This document shows positions 44,245 through 56,765 of a DNA stretch of 64,000 nt, piece after piece. This DNA comes from Bretschneidera sinensis (taxonomy: Eukaryota; Streptophyta; Magnoliopsida; Brassicales; Akaniaceae). Each line of letters starts with the position of its first letter. Position 1 is the first letter of the stretch. The stretch lies in NCBI GenBank assembly GCA_023935145.1, contig CM043700.1, positions 68,347,620 through 68,411,619 of the forward strand, in the 5' to 3' direction. The notes beneath the pieces were generated by a model that worked only from the letters and a program-made list of their open reading frames with translations, was not told where the DNA came from and made no database searches. The position numbers and the translations under genes were made by a program.

Positions 44245-45040
44245 ATGGCTGAATCGGACTTACCCCGGGTTATTACTACTGTTCTGGATGAATCTAATTA
44301 TGTTGTGTGGGCTCAAGAAATGTCTGGTTTCCTCCGTGAACGAAAATTGTGGCATTTCGTGACTGAAGATATCACTGACAAGAAGAAGGACGACGAAGAT
44401 GCTGACAAATATGTTGACCATCTAGAGGACTGGGATAGTAAAAATCACCAGATTCTCACATGATTTCGTGCCACTATTATCCCATAAATCAAACTTCAAT
44501 TTGGTACACTCCATATAGTTAAAGAAGCTTGGGATATTCTCCAACACCGCTACACCAGGGCAAACATCTCAAATTAATATCGTCTTCTTTCCACCCTTTA
44601 TAGCATGCGCCAAGAACCTCGACAAACTGTCAATAGTTTTCTATCTCGGATGACTGCCATGTGGAACCAGTTAGCTCTCACTGAGCCAACTTGGGAATGC
44701 AAAAAAGACACTGATGTTCATGGAAAGTACTTAACTGATACACGTATTATGCATTTCCTTATGTGCTTGAGAGAGGAATTTGAACCTGTACGAGCTTCAA
44801 TCCTATACCGAGACGCGATACCTCCCCTAAACGACGTCATTTCTGATCTACTCAGTGAGAAAACACATCTTACCATATTATAAGGATCTCATACGGATAT
44901 TGCCCTTGCAGCACCCGTTGCTCTTGCCACACCAGCTGCCAAGGTAAACCCATCCCAGAAGCTCTTATATTGCATGTGTTGTCATTCACAAGGGCATGAA
45001 TTACTTAAATGTCATTCTCGCTTATGTAAAGTCTACAAGG
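44245..45040 (+). pseudogene. Element D gag
   Basis: The ATG at 44245 starts a gag with VLDESNYVVWAQEMSGFL, a typical copia gag opening. Stops at 44461 and later break it; 44605-44883 continues with QEPRQTVNSFLSRMTAMWNQL. A zinc knuckle CMCCHSQGHELLKC (CX2CX4HX4C) is intact near 44974-45015. Confidence 0.75.
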
Positions 45041-45279
45041 TCACTATCTTGCGGACTGCCCTAAACTTCCATATGGAAATCAGTCAAATGAGAACCAATA
45101 TCACTCTCGAGGCTCTCGCAATTGATTATATTCCAAGCTAAAGAATGTTGCTACTGTAGCCACTGATGCTACACCAACTTCATCCAGCTCTCCACCTTAT
45201 TGGAGTGGTTTCTGCACCATTCTTACCGAGGCTCTAAATAAAACTGGTAACAATATAGCCATATCAGCTACACCAGGTA

Positions 45280-46730
45280 CATCCCGATGGTATTTTGATT
45301 CTACTTGTTGTAATCACATGACTTTTGATGCCTCTATATTTTCCTCTAAAACCCGTGATGAGCATACACCTACAATTCACACTACCAATTGATCATATAT
45401 GTTGGTCAGCCAAACTGGACATGTTAACAGTTCTCATTTGTCTCTCCCTGACAAATATTTGGTTTTTAATCTTACGTTTAACCTTATATCTATTGGATAA
45501 CTATGTGATCTTGGACTTGATTTGCTTTTTTCTTCTACTGGTTATCGTGTGCAAGACCCTTAGATAGGAAACCTCCTTAGAACCGACCGTAAAGTTGGAT
45601 GCCTCTTTGAGCTCACTCACCTCCAAGTCCCATCTTCACCATCACCAAACCAATCAACCGCATCCATCCCAGCACTCTCACCCGTGGAATTGTGGCACTC
45701 TCGGTTAGGTCATATTTCATCTAGCCCTCTACGTCCTCTTATTTCTAGTGGTCAGTTAAGTTTATTTCGGCATGAGTCTTTTCATTGTATTCATTGTCAA
45801 CTTGCAAAACAATCAGCTTTACCTTTTAATGAGAGTCAGTTTGTTTCCCTTGCACCTTTGAATTTAGTACATTCTGACATTTGGGGGCCTTCTCCTCATG
45901 CATCAATGGGTGTTGCTTACTATTTGTTATATTTGTGGATGACTATTCTCGTTATACTTGGTTGTTTCTTATGAAAAGCATATCTAAACTCTTTCAAATA
46001 TATTCTGATTTTTCTTCTATGGTTCAAACTCAATCTCTCGGAATATCAAAATTTTTTGTTCAGATAATGCAATGGAATATAAAGACCGTGCTTTTCTAAA
46101 CCTACTTCACAAAAATGGCACGCTCCCCCACCGCTCGTGCCTTGGAACCTCCCAACAAAATGGACGAGCCGAACGCAAACATTGACATATTCTTGACACC
46201 GTTCGTGCTCTACTCATTTCGCCATCATGTCCTGAATGTTTTTGGGGTGATGCTGCCTTAATTGCAGTGTACACAATCAACTGTGTCCCTTCCGCTACAA
46301 TCCAGAATCAGTCTTCATTCGAGTGCCTTTTCGGTAAACCTCCTGATTACTCTAACCTCAGAGTCTTTGGTTGCACTTGTTTTGTTCTTCTCAAACCACA
46401 TGAACACAACAAATTACAACCAATGGCTCATCTGTGTTGTTTCATTGGATATGGTATTGAACATAAGGGGTATTGGTGCTGGGATCTTATTTCTAAAACA
46501 CTTCGTATCTCTCGTCATGTAATATTTTGGGAACATCAAATGTTCTCTTCCTTACGGTCATTTGACATATCAACCATCACTAACTCAAATTCTTTACTGA
46601 TCCATCTATTGATTGAGTTATTTCTTGAGAATCCAGTTTCAGGTACTGTTGAGTTTACCTCAGAATCACCAGCTGATCCTACCTCTCTAGACCCAACTCC
46701 AACTCCAGAACCATAAGCTAACCTCACCTC
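45280..46730 (+). pseudogene. Element D protease and integrase
   Basis: Near 45290 a protease-like WYFDSTCCNHMT has D-S-T where D-S-G is normal. 45684-45974 holds the zinc region LWHSRLGH and CIHCQLAKQ, then HSDIWGPSP with the first Asp. Shifts near 45935 and 46080 and a stop in the Glu region (about 46180) break the core. 46267-46716 is the C-terminal part (FGKPPDYSNLRVFGCTCFVL and FIGYGIEHKGYW). Confidence 0.75.
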
Positions 46731-46854
46731 TCCGACTCAATCGGTCGTGCCCGAGGATATTCCTATGTCTAATGAATCTGCACCGACTCCCTCTGAGAGC
46801 CATCCTCCAGATCTACCAGGGTAACTCATCGCCCTTCTCATCTTGCTGATTATC

Positions 46855-48410
46855 ATTGTTTTTCCACTATACTTCATCTACATAAGCCTCAATCCTATAA
46901 GGAGGCTAGTACTAATCCTCTTTGACAGAAAGCAATGGATGAAGAACTTCAAGCCCTAGCTAAAACTCATACCTGGGATATTGTTGATCTGGCCCATAGA
47001 AAAACTCATATTGGGTACAAATGGGTGTTTAAGATCAAGACACTTTCTGATGGCTCTGTTGAATGATATAAATCCTGACTTGTTGCCAAGGGATTTGCTC
47101 AGGAACATGGCATTGACTATGAAGAGACATTTGCTCCAGTGGAAAGACTCACATCTGTCTGTACACTCCTTGTTGTCGCTGCCATTCGAAGATAGACTAT
47201 GTTTCAAATGGATGTCAAAAATGCATTTCTCAATGGGGATCTTTGTGAGGAAGTCTATATTCATAACCCTCTCAGCTTGGATGCCCCTCGAAACAAAGTT
47301 TGTCGCCTTCGCCATGCCCTATATGGTTTGAAACAAGCTCCACGTGCCTGATTTGCCAAATTCAACACTACCATTCATCAGTTTGGGTTCACACTGAGTG
47401 CTCATGATTCGACTCTGTTTATCCGCCATACTGCCAACGGTATTATCCTTCTTTTACTATACGTGGATGATATGGTTATTACTGGAGAAGCTCAACATGG
47501 TATTTATGAACTCAAAAAGTTTCTCAGTGGCCAATTCGAGATGAAAGATCTTGGTGTGCTCACCTATTTTCTTGGCCTCGAAGTCTCATCTAGTGCTGAT
47601 GGATTTTTTCTCTCTCAGGCCAAATATGCCTCGGATCTCCTTTCCAAGGCTGGGATCACTGACTCAACCACTGCCACTACTCCTCTCGACCCGAATGTCA
47701 GACTTACCCCACTCGATGGTTCACTTCTTCAAGATGGCACTCTATATCGCCAACTGGTTAGAAGTCTTGTATATCTTACGGTCACTCGCCCTGACTTTGC
47801 CTATGTCGTTCATCAAGTCAGCCAGTTCTTATCCGCTCCTTGAACCACCCATTACTCGGCTGTTCTTCGCATTCTTCGGTATGTCAGTGGTACTTTATTT
47901 CATGGGCTTCATTTTTCAACTCAGTGTGTCCCCGTCTTACAATCCTATTCTGATGCCGATTGGGTCGGAGACCCCACCGACAGACGTTCAACCATTGGTT
48001 ACTGTTTCTTTTTGGGCAATTCTCTCATTTCCTGGCGTAGTAAGAAACAAACTGTGGTTGCTCACTCCAATACTGAAGCTGAATATCGTGTCATGGCTGA
48101 TGCAACTCAAGAACTTCTCTGGCTTCGATGGCTACTCGCTGAAATGGGTATCTCTTCTCTTGCTGCCACTATCCTACACTGTGACAACAGGAGTGCTATT
48201 TAGATTGCTCACAATGATGTCTTCCAAGAGCGTACAAAACACATCGAGAAGGATTGCCACTTCATCCGTCATCACATTCTCCATAATACAGTTTGTCTAC
48301 AATCCGTCAGTTCAGCCGATCAGACAGCTGACATTTTCACTAAGGCTCATCCACCCGGACGCTTTCACTCTCTAGTTTCCAAACTCAAGTTCACCTCTCA
48401 CTTACCGCCT
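46855..48410 (+). pseudogene. Element D reverse transcriptase and RNase H
   Basis: Plus strand. The RT opens with AMDEELQALAKTHTWDIVDL (near 46935); [31 protein letters not shown] and [13 protein letters not shown] follow. The catalytic YVDD lies near 47461 in LYVDDMVITGE, then KDLGVLTYFLGLEVS. RNase H runs from SDADWVGDPTDRRSTIGY (about 47950) through SNTEAEYRVMADA to KHIEKDCHFIRHH. A few stops (for example after WFKQ-type segments near 47350, 47841 and 48201) are nearly the only damage. Confidence 0.82.
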
Positions 48411-48426
48411 TAAGTTTGACGGGAGA

Positions 48427-48593
48427 TGTTAATGTATTATATGGCCTTAGTTAGTTTAGTCCTACATTGGTTGTATATAGCTTTGCCTCTCCTATTGGCT
48501 TGTATAAATAGGATAGCTCCCTTGTAAGTAAATCACACCATTCAATACAATTCTCCTGTTTGTATTGTCTCACTTCCTCTCTTAAAATCAACA
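48427..48593 (+). repeat. 3' LTR of element D
   Basis: 167 bp; preceded by the purine-rich GACGGGAGA (48418-48426). Confidence 0.9.
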
Positions 48594-51500
48594 GTTTCAA
48601 TCCTTTCCTTTCTTATGGTCCTTCTCAATCTAAATCATTGATTAGACTCATAGTAATGCCACTTTAGGTATAAGGATGAAACTACTTTTTTTTGTTGCTA
48701 AAAAGTTATTAACTGATAAAGTCATTTAGTAGTTATACCAAAAATCCAGGATCAAATCTCGTTTTAACTAAAAATTAGGGGAATATGAGATAGGGAAGGG
48801 CAACCCTTGTTGTGCAGCCATTAAACAAATAAAAAAATTAGCTAACCCTCAATATGATTCCATGCGATTTGGAGCTTAAAATCCCAATTTGTTACTTTTA
48901 GAAGGCATTTAGCATGCATAGTAATGGCCGTATATCTATGTTAAGTGCGCCCTATCAGCTGAGTAACATTTGCTTAGGGCATGTTTGTGTTAGTAGTCTA
49001 TTATTTTTCACTTTGCCTTAGAAAAGCTACTCCTAAAACAATTGTCTGTCTAGGTAAGCCTGTAAGGTACTCTTTAAACATGACTGATCCCTGAACCAGA
49101 AGAGTCCTCTGTTTTTCGGGCCTCTTGGTATTGGGCTACGGCCTTAATTAACTAGTATAAACTTCTTTCTATCCAATTAAGAAACGAAAAATAATTACAG
49201 ATAAAAAAAAAACGAACAATAACTATAAACTTCAAAGGACCAATTTTTATATTTATTATGGTTATATTATAAGGATTTTTCTAACGAATTCTTTAAGTCG
49301 ATCATGAATAATTCGTCTTTAATTTGGTTTCAAAAAATAAAATTAGTACTATATGCCCAAACTGATTCATGAAAAAAACTTCAAAGGACCAAAGAGTTGG
49401 TTAATTCAACTGTACAACTATACAAGTTCTTAAAAAAACTTATAAAAAGTTGTATTGATAGTGAGGACTCCATCTGAGCATGACTAAATTTGACTTTTAT
49501 ATTTACTGATTTGTGTTTAATTTTCTTGTTTTAAGGAAAGAGTGATATTTTACAAAATCAAATAGTAACTGTTACGGTCTCTCATTCGGGGAAGGAGATT
49601 GAAACTATGTTTCTTATCTAAAGATATAAAAATAATCACTAAACTAAAAAATCGGATATATTTTTATGCGGGATTATGTATATGAAATGTGCTCCGAATG
49701 TCAAGCTTGGTAACATTAGCTATGACCAAGAAAGGAAAGTGTCCAAATTGAATTAAAGACAAACTTAATTTATTTTTCTTCTAAAAAAAACTTAACTTAT
49801 TTTCCATGTAAGACTCATATCATACAATTTTCGAACTAGTTTTTAATTATAATAATGATAATCAAGATTGAATTCGATTTGCTGTAATAACTGGATTAAG
49901 TCCACTATCATAATTTTTAAACTATTGCTACAATTAATTTAAAGAGTTTAACATATCGTACAATTTATCTTTAAAAATAAAATAATACTAATTAATGACT
50001 GTTGAATTTTGACGATGAGAATTCATAAAATCTGAGATCGGATTTATCACTGACATAGAAAAAAAATATCTTAATCCAATTTCGCATCGAGGTTAGAGAT
50101 TAAATATGAGTTGACTAAAATTAATTATATATGAGCTGACTAAAATTAATGAATGCACTCACAACAAATCTGTAGCTGGCCTAAAAGCATGCTTAAGTCA
50201 AATTAATGCTTTGTGCGGACTCAATAATAATGTTTGTTGGATCCACTCCAGTAATTGGCCATTAGGTTTAATGCACTGATCACCCTTAATGCTGATTTAG
50301 TATTCAAATATCTGAATCAATTATTATGTTGAAATTTTGATACCCAATTAATTATCACGTAATCTTAATAATAAAATAAAAAATTAAATACAAAAATTTT
50401 AAAGTAATTCTATACAATTCTTTACTTAAAAAAAAGGTAATAGATCCCAATAACTAAGGAGATTCATCCTTAGTCAAATCCCTATAAATCTTCGTAAAAG
50501 AAGAGCTAAACTTTCTATTCTCAAAGAGGATTTTTCCGTTTTTCTTTTGAGACATGGACGTGGAACAAAAATTGCTTACAATAATACTTTTCTTCGATAT
50601 GAGATTTAAGTAGTATCCCAATACATTAGCTACCATTTCAAAATTTATTAAGAAATTGATATTTTGAAAATTTTAAGTTTTTTAAAATGATAAAATATAA
50701 TTAAAAGTGAGTCTGATTAACGGGTGTCATATAAGCATTTGTCAACAAATACTCCCTATACCATAAATAGGTGATTATATTATAAACAATAAAAAAGTTT
50801 AATTTGAATTTATAAGCAATATATCTTTATAAATAGCAGTTCATGTATTCATAAGTGAAAGAAAAGTAAGATTAAATATTTTTAGTCTTAGAATTCAAAA
50901 TAAAATCAAGAAAATATTAATATGTTTGACCTCTTACCATTTCGATAAATCAAAGATGTATGTTTAACTAAACGGAGATTACAGTTCAAAAGAAAAAACT
51001 TAAAAAGAGATTAAAATTTTTCTAATTACTTGATTTTGTTTATTGAAAAGGAGTAAAAGCAATGAAACATTCATATATGATTAACCAAATATAAGGGCCA
51101 AGATCACTAGGCACCAATGGACAATGGAAAGGAATCCTTAAAAAAAAGGGTGTCTACGTAGTGAATTCTTGAGCTTAACCTAGTGCATGCATGAACTAAT
51201 AAATTCTATGATGAGCCCGTGAAAGTAGTCTTCTTATTTACATTCAACAAAAAAAAAAAATTTTATTTAGTAAAAAAAATATCATCATAGTGAATTCTGT
51301 GATGATACTTTATTTTCTTTAGTTAAATTTGAAAAAAAAATAAAATTTCTCACCAATGAGTCCAATAATTACTTCACAAAATGAATAATTTTAGTTGGAA
51401 TTTTCTATATATTACATGGTGACTAAACTAGTCTATCATCTTGCAAAATGAAATATTACATAACCTCTATATATTTTAAAAAACCTGTATGTATTTTTAA

Positions 51501-51900
51501 ACTTGATGTAAGCATTGTTTGGTATATATTTTTAATTCAACTTAAAAAAACTTAAAATTTTAAAGTAAAATTTATAATTTTTTTTATTTTAAATTACACT
51601 TAAAAAATCACAATAAAATGATCTAATTAATAAAAATATATGAAGAAATTATCAATTATTTGCTTATATGGACAAACATCTCACGTGCTACAATTAAGTG
51701 TCAACAACATTGCCTAGGTTGGGGTCTTCCAGTACTTAATTACCAAAATACTCATACGCCAACCTTAACAAAACGAGCCAATTGCATATGGTCTTTTTTC
51801 ATTTCGTCTCCTTCGTTTGATTGGGCATCTCTCTTCCATATAATTATAGGCAACTTTCCTCTCCTTTTACTACTATTTAGCTGTAGCGCCTACAAAACAC
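48594..51900. other. Intergenic stretch, no gene recognised
   Basis: AT-rich DNA between element D and the MYB gene. Short ORFs on both strands have no recognisable motifs. A pyrimidine-rich patch at 51930-52080 (CTCTCTC and TTTCTCTTTC runs) probably belongs to the MYB core promoter or leader. Confidence 0.5.
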
Positions 51901-51959
51901 CACATCTACCAATCACAACTCAACACCTTTGACCTATTTCTCATCTCTCTCACTCTCAA

Positions 51960-52685
51960 TACCTGTTTTATAAATCCTTTCTTTCTCTTTCTCTGTTTTA
52001 CAAGCAGTAGAAAGAGCTGGCAGATTTCTATTCACTTGTTTCACTCACTCTCTCCTTTGCTTTTGCTTTACTTCCGACTCTAAAAGGAACAAAAAAGCAA
52101 CAAAGGTGCTAATTTTCTCCGCTTTTACCACTTCAATTCTCGATAACTTCTCTATTTTTCCCAGTTGGGTCTTGCTTTTTCTACATGTTTTAGTTTCCTT
52201 CTATTTTCTGTACAGGGAAGGTCTTGAATCTCACTTTATGAGCTTAAAGTCTTCAAAGTTTTTTGTATAGTTCTGCTCTGTTTCTATAAATTTGATCTGG
52301 GTTTGCTTAAAAACTCTTTTTATTTTTGTAATTTGAGTGAATTTGGATCCGATATTGAGGTTTAGGGTTTTTGAGATCTGCTTTTTCTATTGGTTCTCGA
52401 ATTTTCCTTGGGTCTTGGAAAGTTGGGCCTTTTCCAGATTCCTCAAATTTATGCTTATGTGAAAGGGGAAAAAGTTAGTTAGATTCCATTGAAATGCATC
52501 CTGATTTGATGCTCCTTTGGTTATAAAATCCCCCACTTCTCTGCATTTCCTACCTGTGTTTCTCTCTTTGAACATTCAAAGAGAGAGAAAGTAATTGTCT
52601 CTCTCTATCTCTTTGTAATTGTGTAAATCATCTTCGGCATGCTAGCTATTTGCTCAAATTGTATAGTACAGTAGCGATAACTAGA
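51960..52685 (+). promoter_or_regulatory. Probable 5' leader of the MYB gene
   Basis: CT-rich sequence leading to the ATG at 52686. A possible leader intron runs 52106-52215, from AAAG|GTGCTA to TCTGTACAG|GG. Further CT microsatellite-like runs lie at 52590-52615. Transcript ends are not determined by sequence alone. Confidence 0.4.
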
Positions 52686-54130
52686 ATGATGAATAGAGGA
52701 ATTGAAATTCTCTCTCCAGCATCTTATCTGCAGAACTCAAAATGGTTATTTCAAGAAAGTAAGGGTACAAAATGGACCCATGAAGAGAACAAGAAGTTTG
52801 AGAATGCTCTTGCCTTATATGATAAGGATACACCAGATCGTTGGTTTAAGGTTGCAGCCATGATTCCAGGGAAGACTTTAGGAGATGTGATCAAACAGTA
52901 CAAGGAATTGGAAGAGGATATTAATGACATAGAGGCAGGGCTGATCCCAATTCCTGGGTATGACAGTGATTCTTTCACATTAGAATGGGCTAATAGTAAT
53001 CAGGGATTTGATGGGTGGTTTAGACAATATTATACTACTGGAGGGAAGAGGGGTACTGCCACCCGGCCTTCTGATCAGGAAAGGAAGAAAGGAGTGCCAT
53101 GGACTGAAGAAGAACACAGGTAATTACATTCTTTTGAACATTGTGTTATTTTGCCTACTTTTATTCTGGAAATTGAGAAGTCCATTGTGTTATAATTGGA
53201 AATTAAGTGTTTGGTGCCGAAGTATTTTTTTTTACATGATACTATGATATATTTGCTATGATTGAATCCAGAGTGCGAATTTGTTCCATTGTTAAAGTAG
53301 GTAATTTGATTATGATAGACCATTTTGAGTTTTTTGTTTACTGAAAGAAGTTGGGATATAGAGCTTTGTTGAATTGGATTGTTGAGATATGCAACAAAAG
53401 AAAAAGATAGAGACATCATTTTTTATTCTAGAAGTTTTCTGATAGATCCTTCAGATTGTATGAATTCTAACAAGTTGATATGTAGGTGAACTGTGCATAT
53501 TTGGTTTATTAATGCTTTACTATTGATGTCTTTTTCTCATATATCTGCTAACTTCTCAATAGTTTGGTACTTCCCAGCAATTCATGATTTGGTATTTGAC
53601 TATGTAACGGCAGGCAATTTCTTATGGGTCTTAAGAAATATGGCAAGGGGGACTGGAGAAATATCTCCCGCAATTTCGTGACCACTAGGACACCAACTCA
53701 AGTGGCGAGTCATGCTCAGAAGTATTTCATCAGGCAGCTTACAGGAGGGAAGGATAAGAGGAGATCCAGCATCCATGATATCACGACAGTCAGTGTCCCT
53801 GACTCATCGCCTTTACCTGACAAAAATAGACCTCCCTCACCGAATCATTCTACTGCAGTTATGCAGCCACATCAGCAATCAAAATTGGCTGGCATAGAGG
53901 AAGAGCTATTTGATTGGAAGCCACAAAATGAAGAAGCAGCTGCAGTTTTCAATACAACAAATGGCAATGTGTTCATGGCTCCTTTCTGTGGGATTTCTTC
54001 CCATGCGCCTAAGCTGCAGGAGCAAAGTTTGCTTAGAGGAACTCTTCATGTATCTCAGTTTGGACCTTACATTTCAGATGCAGTCAATGCAACATCAGTG
54101 GGTTCATGGATGAAATGGAGGGAATTCTGA
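52686..54130 (+). CDS. DIVARICATA-type MYB/SANT transcription factor
   Basis: A nuclear DNA-binding protein of 316 residues in two exons: 52686-53119 and 53614-54130, with an intron from GTAATT to GGCAG (53120-53613) that splits an Arg codon. The first SANT/MYB repeat covers residues about 27-76 ([13 protein letters not shown] then [13 protein letters not shown]). The second, about 136-185, has W139, W159 and the diagnostic SHAQKYF at 177-183. This pair defines the R-R-type (DIV-like) family, which includes Antirrhinum DIVARICATA (floral asymmetry) and Arabidopsis relatives. The opening [19 protein letters not shown] and the end [10 protein letters not shown] fit the family. Length is normal and no defects are seen. 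MMNRG was chosen as start because family members begin in this way; an in-frame extension up to 52650 is unlikely. Its target here is unknown. Confidence 0.93.
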
Positions 54131-56440
54131 AGCTATTAATTATTTGCCAAGTCTTATTTTAGTCATGTTGGGTTCCTGTTGATGCCATAGGATGGTTTTA
54201 TGTGAATATGTTGATTACTCAAGTTAGTCCATAGTAATCGAACTCTACAGAAGATGTCGGTTAGGACATTTTGTGGTTTGCTATTCACACTCTGGACTAT
54301 TGAGCCCAAAGACAGCTTATTTACATGAAGCTTGAGCTTTTAATTACTTCTGTTCTCATTGTGTGTTTGTGGTAAATGTTGGTTATCAGAAGGCATTTGC
54401 CGATTTTAGGCTAGGAGGATTACAGGGTGAAGACTAGATGGTAGATTCTTCTATAATTCAGTGTTGCTTGTTGTAAATTATGCAGCTTCAAAGTGCACAT
54501 GGTGGATAAAGTACAGGAATCAGTGGGATAACTAACTTTTGGGGTGATTTCAAAGCCTTAGAAAGTTTTAGGCAAGAAGGGTCTATTATTGTATGTACAT
54601 CTGTTAAAATCATTGTTAACTATGATATGAAACGTTTGAAGCAGAATTCCTTAAAAGTCATGTTATTCTTCTGTTACAAGGTGAACCTCTATACCCTAGC
54701 TCAAATTCACCCCTTCTGCAACAAAGTCACTTGATTACTTGTTACGTAACTTTCAACTTCATAATTTACTTTGAAGTAATATTTACAGTTACTTAAACGA
54801 ATGATGAGATTGATAAGTTTTCCTCACGCAGAATCGTCATGTGGCATACAATATATGCATTCATATAAAGAGGGTGGAAGCAGTTGATTTTGAGACAATA
54901 GGCCATGTCATCAGATGCTTAGTCCACGAGACAGTATAGTGACTGCTTTATGCTGATGCCTTTTTTGACAAAATAGGGTTTATACAATTGATTTTAATTA
55001 GTTTACTGATAGTTGACACTTAAATCTTGACCGAACCCAAGACTAAGGGCCCCTAATTAAGCATCCCATGCTTCATTCTCTCGACTCCTTTTATCTTTGT
55101 TCTCTTCATGAGAATGACATGCTGGGGCTGAAGAAAGGATAATAAAAGATGTATTGGTGAATGATAATCAAATTAAACTTCCTTTATCTCTGTTTTCCCT
55201 TTTTTGTTCTTTTAATTAACTTGAGATATTTTTTTCCTTATAAATTAATCCATAGACTAGTGATTCTGCAGACTTGCCTTATCAGTCGTCAAAGGAGTCT
55301 TGGTTTATGGTTTATGATTAGTGTACCATTGTGATAAAAGATTTACCTGCTGTTTAAATTCTGTGCTTTTCTTTTGACCCTATTCATTATTTTGGGTAAA
55401 CTGCTTTCATTTGTTTGGTTTGGGATTATATAGTTTAGGCAGAGTATGTCACTTTTTTCCCTTTATCTCATGATGGGCGATTCTCCCAATTGGCTTTTTT
55501 ATTTTCTAAAAGCACTTCAATTGCAATAATGTTCTCCAGAATCTCCCTAGCCAAGCGCAGTGTGGAACCCAAATCTAAAATTTACCAGTGCATAGCAATT
55601 ATCACCATAAGACTTGGTGATTACAAAAAGTAATATTTTGGGACCTTTCAACTACCAAAAAGAACTTTAAAAGAAAAATGGTTGATGCTCTCAGTTAATT
55701 AGCACCAGTTTGATATAAAACTTCAGGAATTCAATATCTTTGATACCATCTTTCCCATTACCTGCAATATTACCAAACAAAACTAAGTTCTGCAGTTTCA
55801 TAAACTTGATTAAGCTGCTAATGGCTGTTGCTGGAGAAACCTTCATGAAAAGTTTAGTGCCCACCATATTGATTGCGCATATGATTTTGGGTCCACCCAC
55901 TAGACAAACAATTTAAGGCAACATGGAGCAATATATACAGTATTACAAACTTCTTTTCCTCTAGTTAATGACAAAACTACCCACTTTCTCTTTTAAAAAG
56001 GAGCACTTTTCTGTAAGTTCCATAGGAAAGCACCTTGATACTTTTTTATAATTTTGACCATACCCTTTTTAACCCTAAGATTGATTTAAGACTACATACC
56101 CCATGTCTCACACCCTTAACTTTATGAATTTTCTTATTTTCTTCAATCTTTGTTGAACAATATTCTGATTATTCTCTTGAATGCTTTCAATTAACCATGC
56201 CTTAGTGACGCTTGACAATCAAATTCTGTTGGATTGTAATAGAGAAAGGTATCAAATGAAAACCATGGTGCATCATTCTAGGCCCACAGGTATCTGATAA
56301 TAATCCTTTGCGGGTGCTTTTGAAAGGTGTTTAAAATTCATCAGCTTATAAAATAACTTTCATAGTTTGCAACCTAATAATTTTCACTGGAGAGTTTTTA
56401 CCTACAAGTTTGTTTTTGCATTATCTTCATAACTATAGTG
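54131..56440. other. 3' flank of the MYB gene and spacer
   Basis: The first ~500 bp probably include the 3' untranslated region. After that no gene, repeat or element was recognised. Confidence 0.5.
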
Positions 56441-56765
56441 TTTATCTTGCTTATTTTTTTAAGTTTACACCCATTTTTCTGCTATTGTCAAAATTGGGAA
56501 GAAAAATGAGAAAAAGATAAAAATCAATGCAAACTTACAATAGAGCATAGATTTAGGGGGAGCATTGCTATGAACACATTGATGAATATAACTTTGTCTT
56601 ACTTTGATTGGTTGGGTTGATTATAAATTGCATTTAAACTGCTTAACAAGTTGATTTTTTCCGAAAAACAGAGGAAACCTTGTCCAATTTTCTTTAAAAA
56701 CCCAACACTTAGTTTTTAAAACTGTTTTTCTCTCGTTAGTTTTGTCATCATAAAAAAAAGGAGAT

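Larger units (their letters stand above)
43605..48593 (+). mobile_element. D: compact Ty1/copia element, TSD GTTTC
   Basis: A complete plus-strand element of 4989 bp flanked by the perfect duplication GTTTC (43600-43604 and 48594-48598). LTRs are only 167 bp (43605-43771 and 48427-48593) and differ at about ten positions by eye. The order is primer site, gag, protease, integrase, RT, RNase H, purine tract. Frames are broken at a limited number of stops. Short LTRs and compact size resemble the Ale/Retrofit-type copia group, inferred from form only. Confidence 0.9.

Noticed and set aside
52387..52575. Minus-strand ORF in the MYB leader
   Set aside because: No motif, opposite to the leader of a clear gene; a chance frame.
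55691..55900. Minus-strand ORF of 69 codons downstream of the MYB gene
   Set aside because: No recognisable motif, promoter or homologous context.
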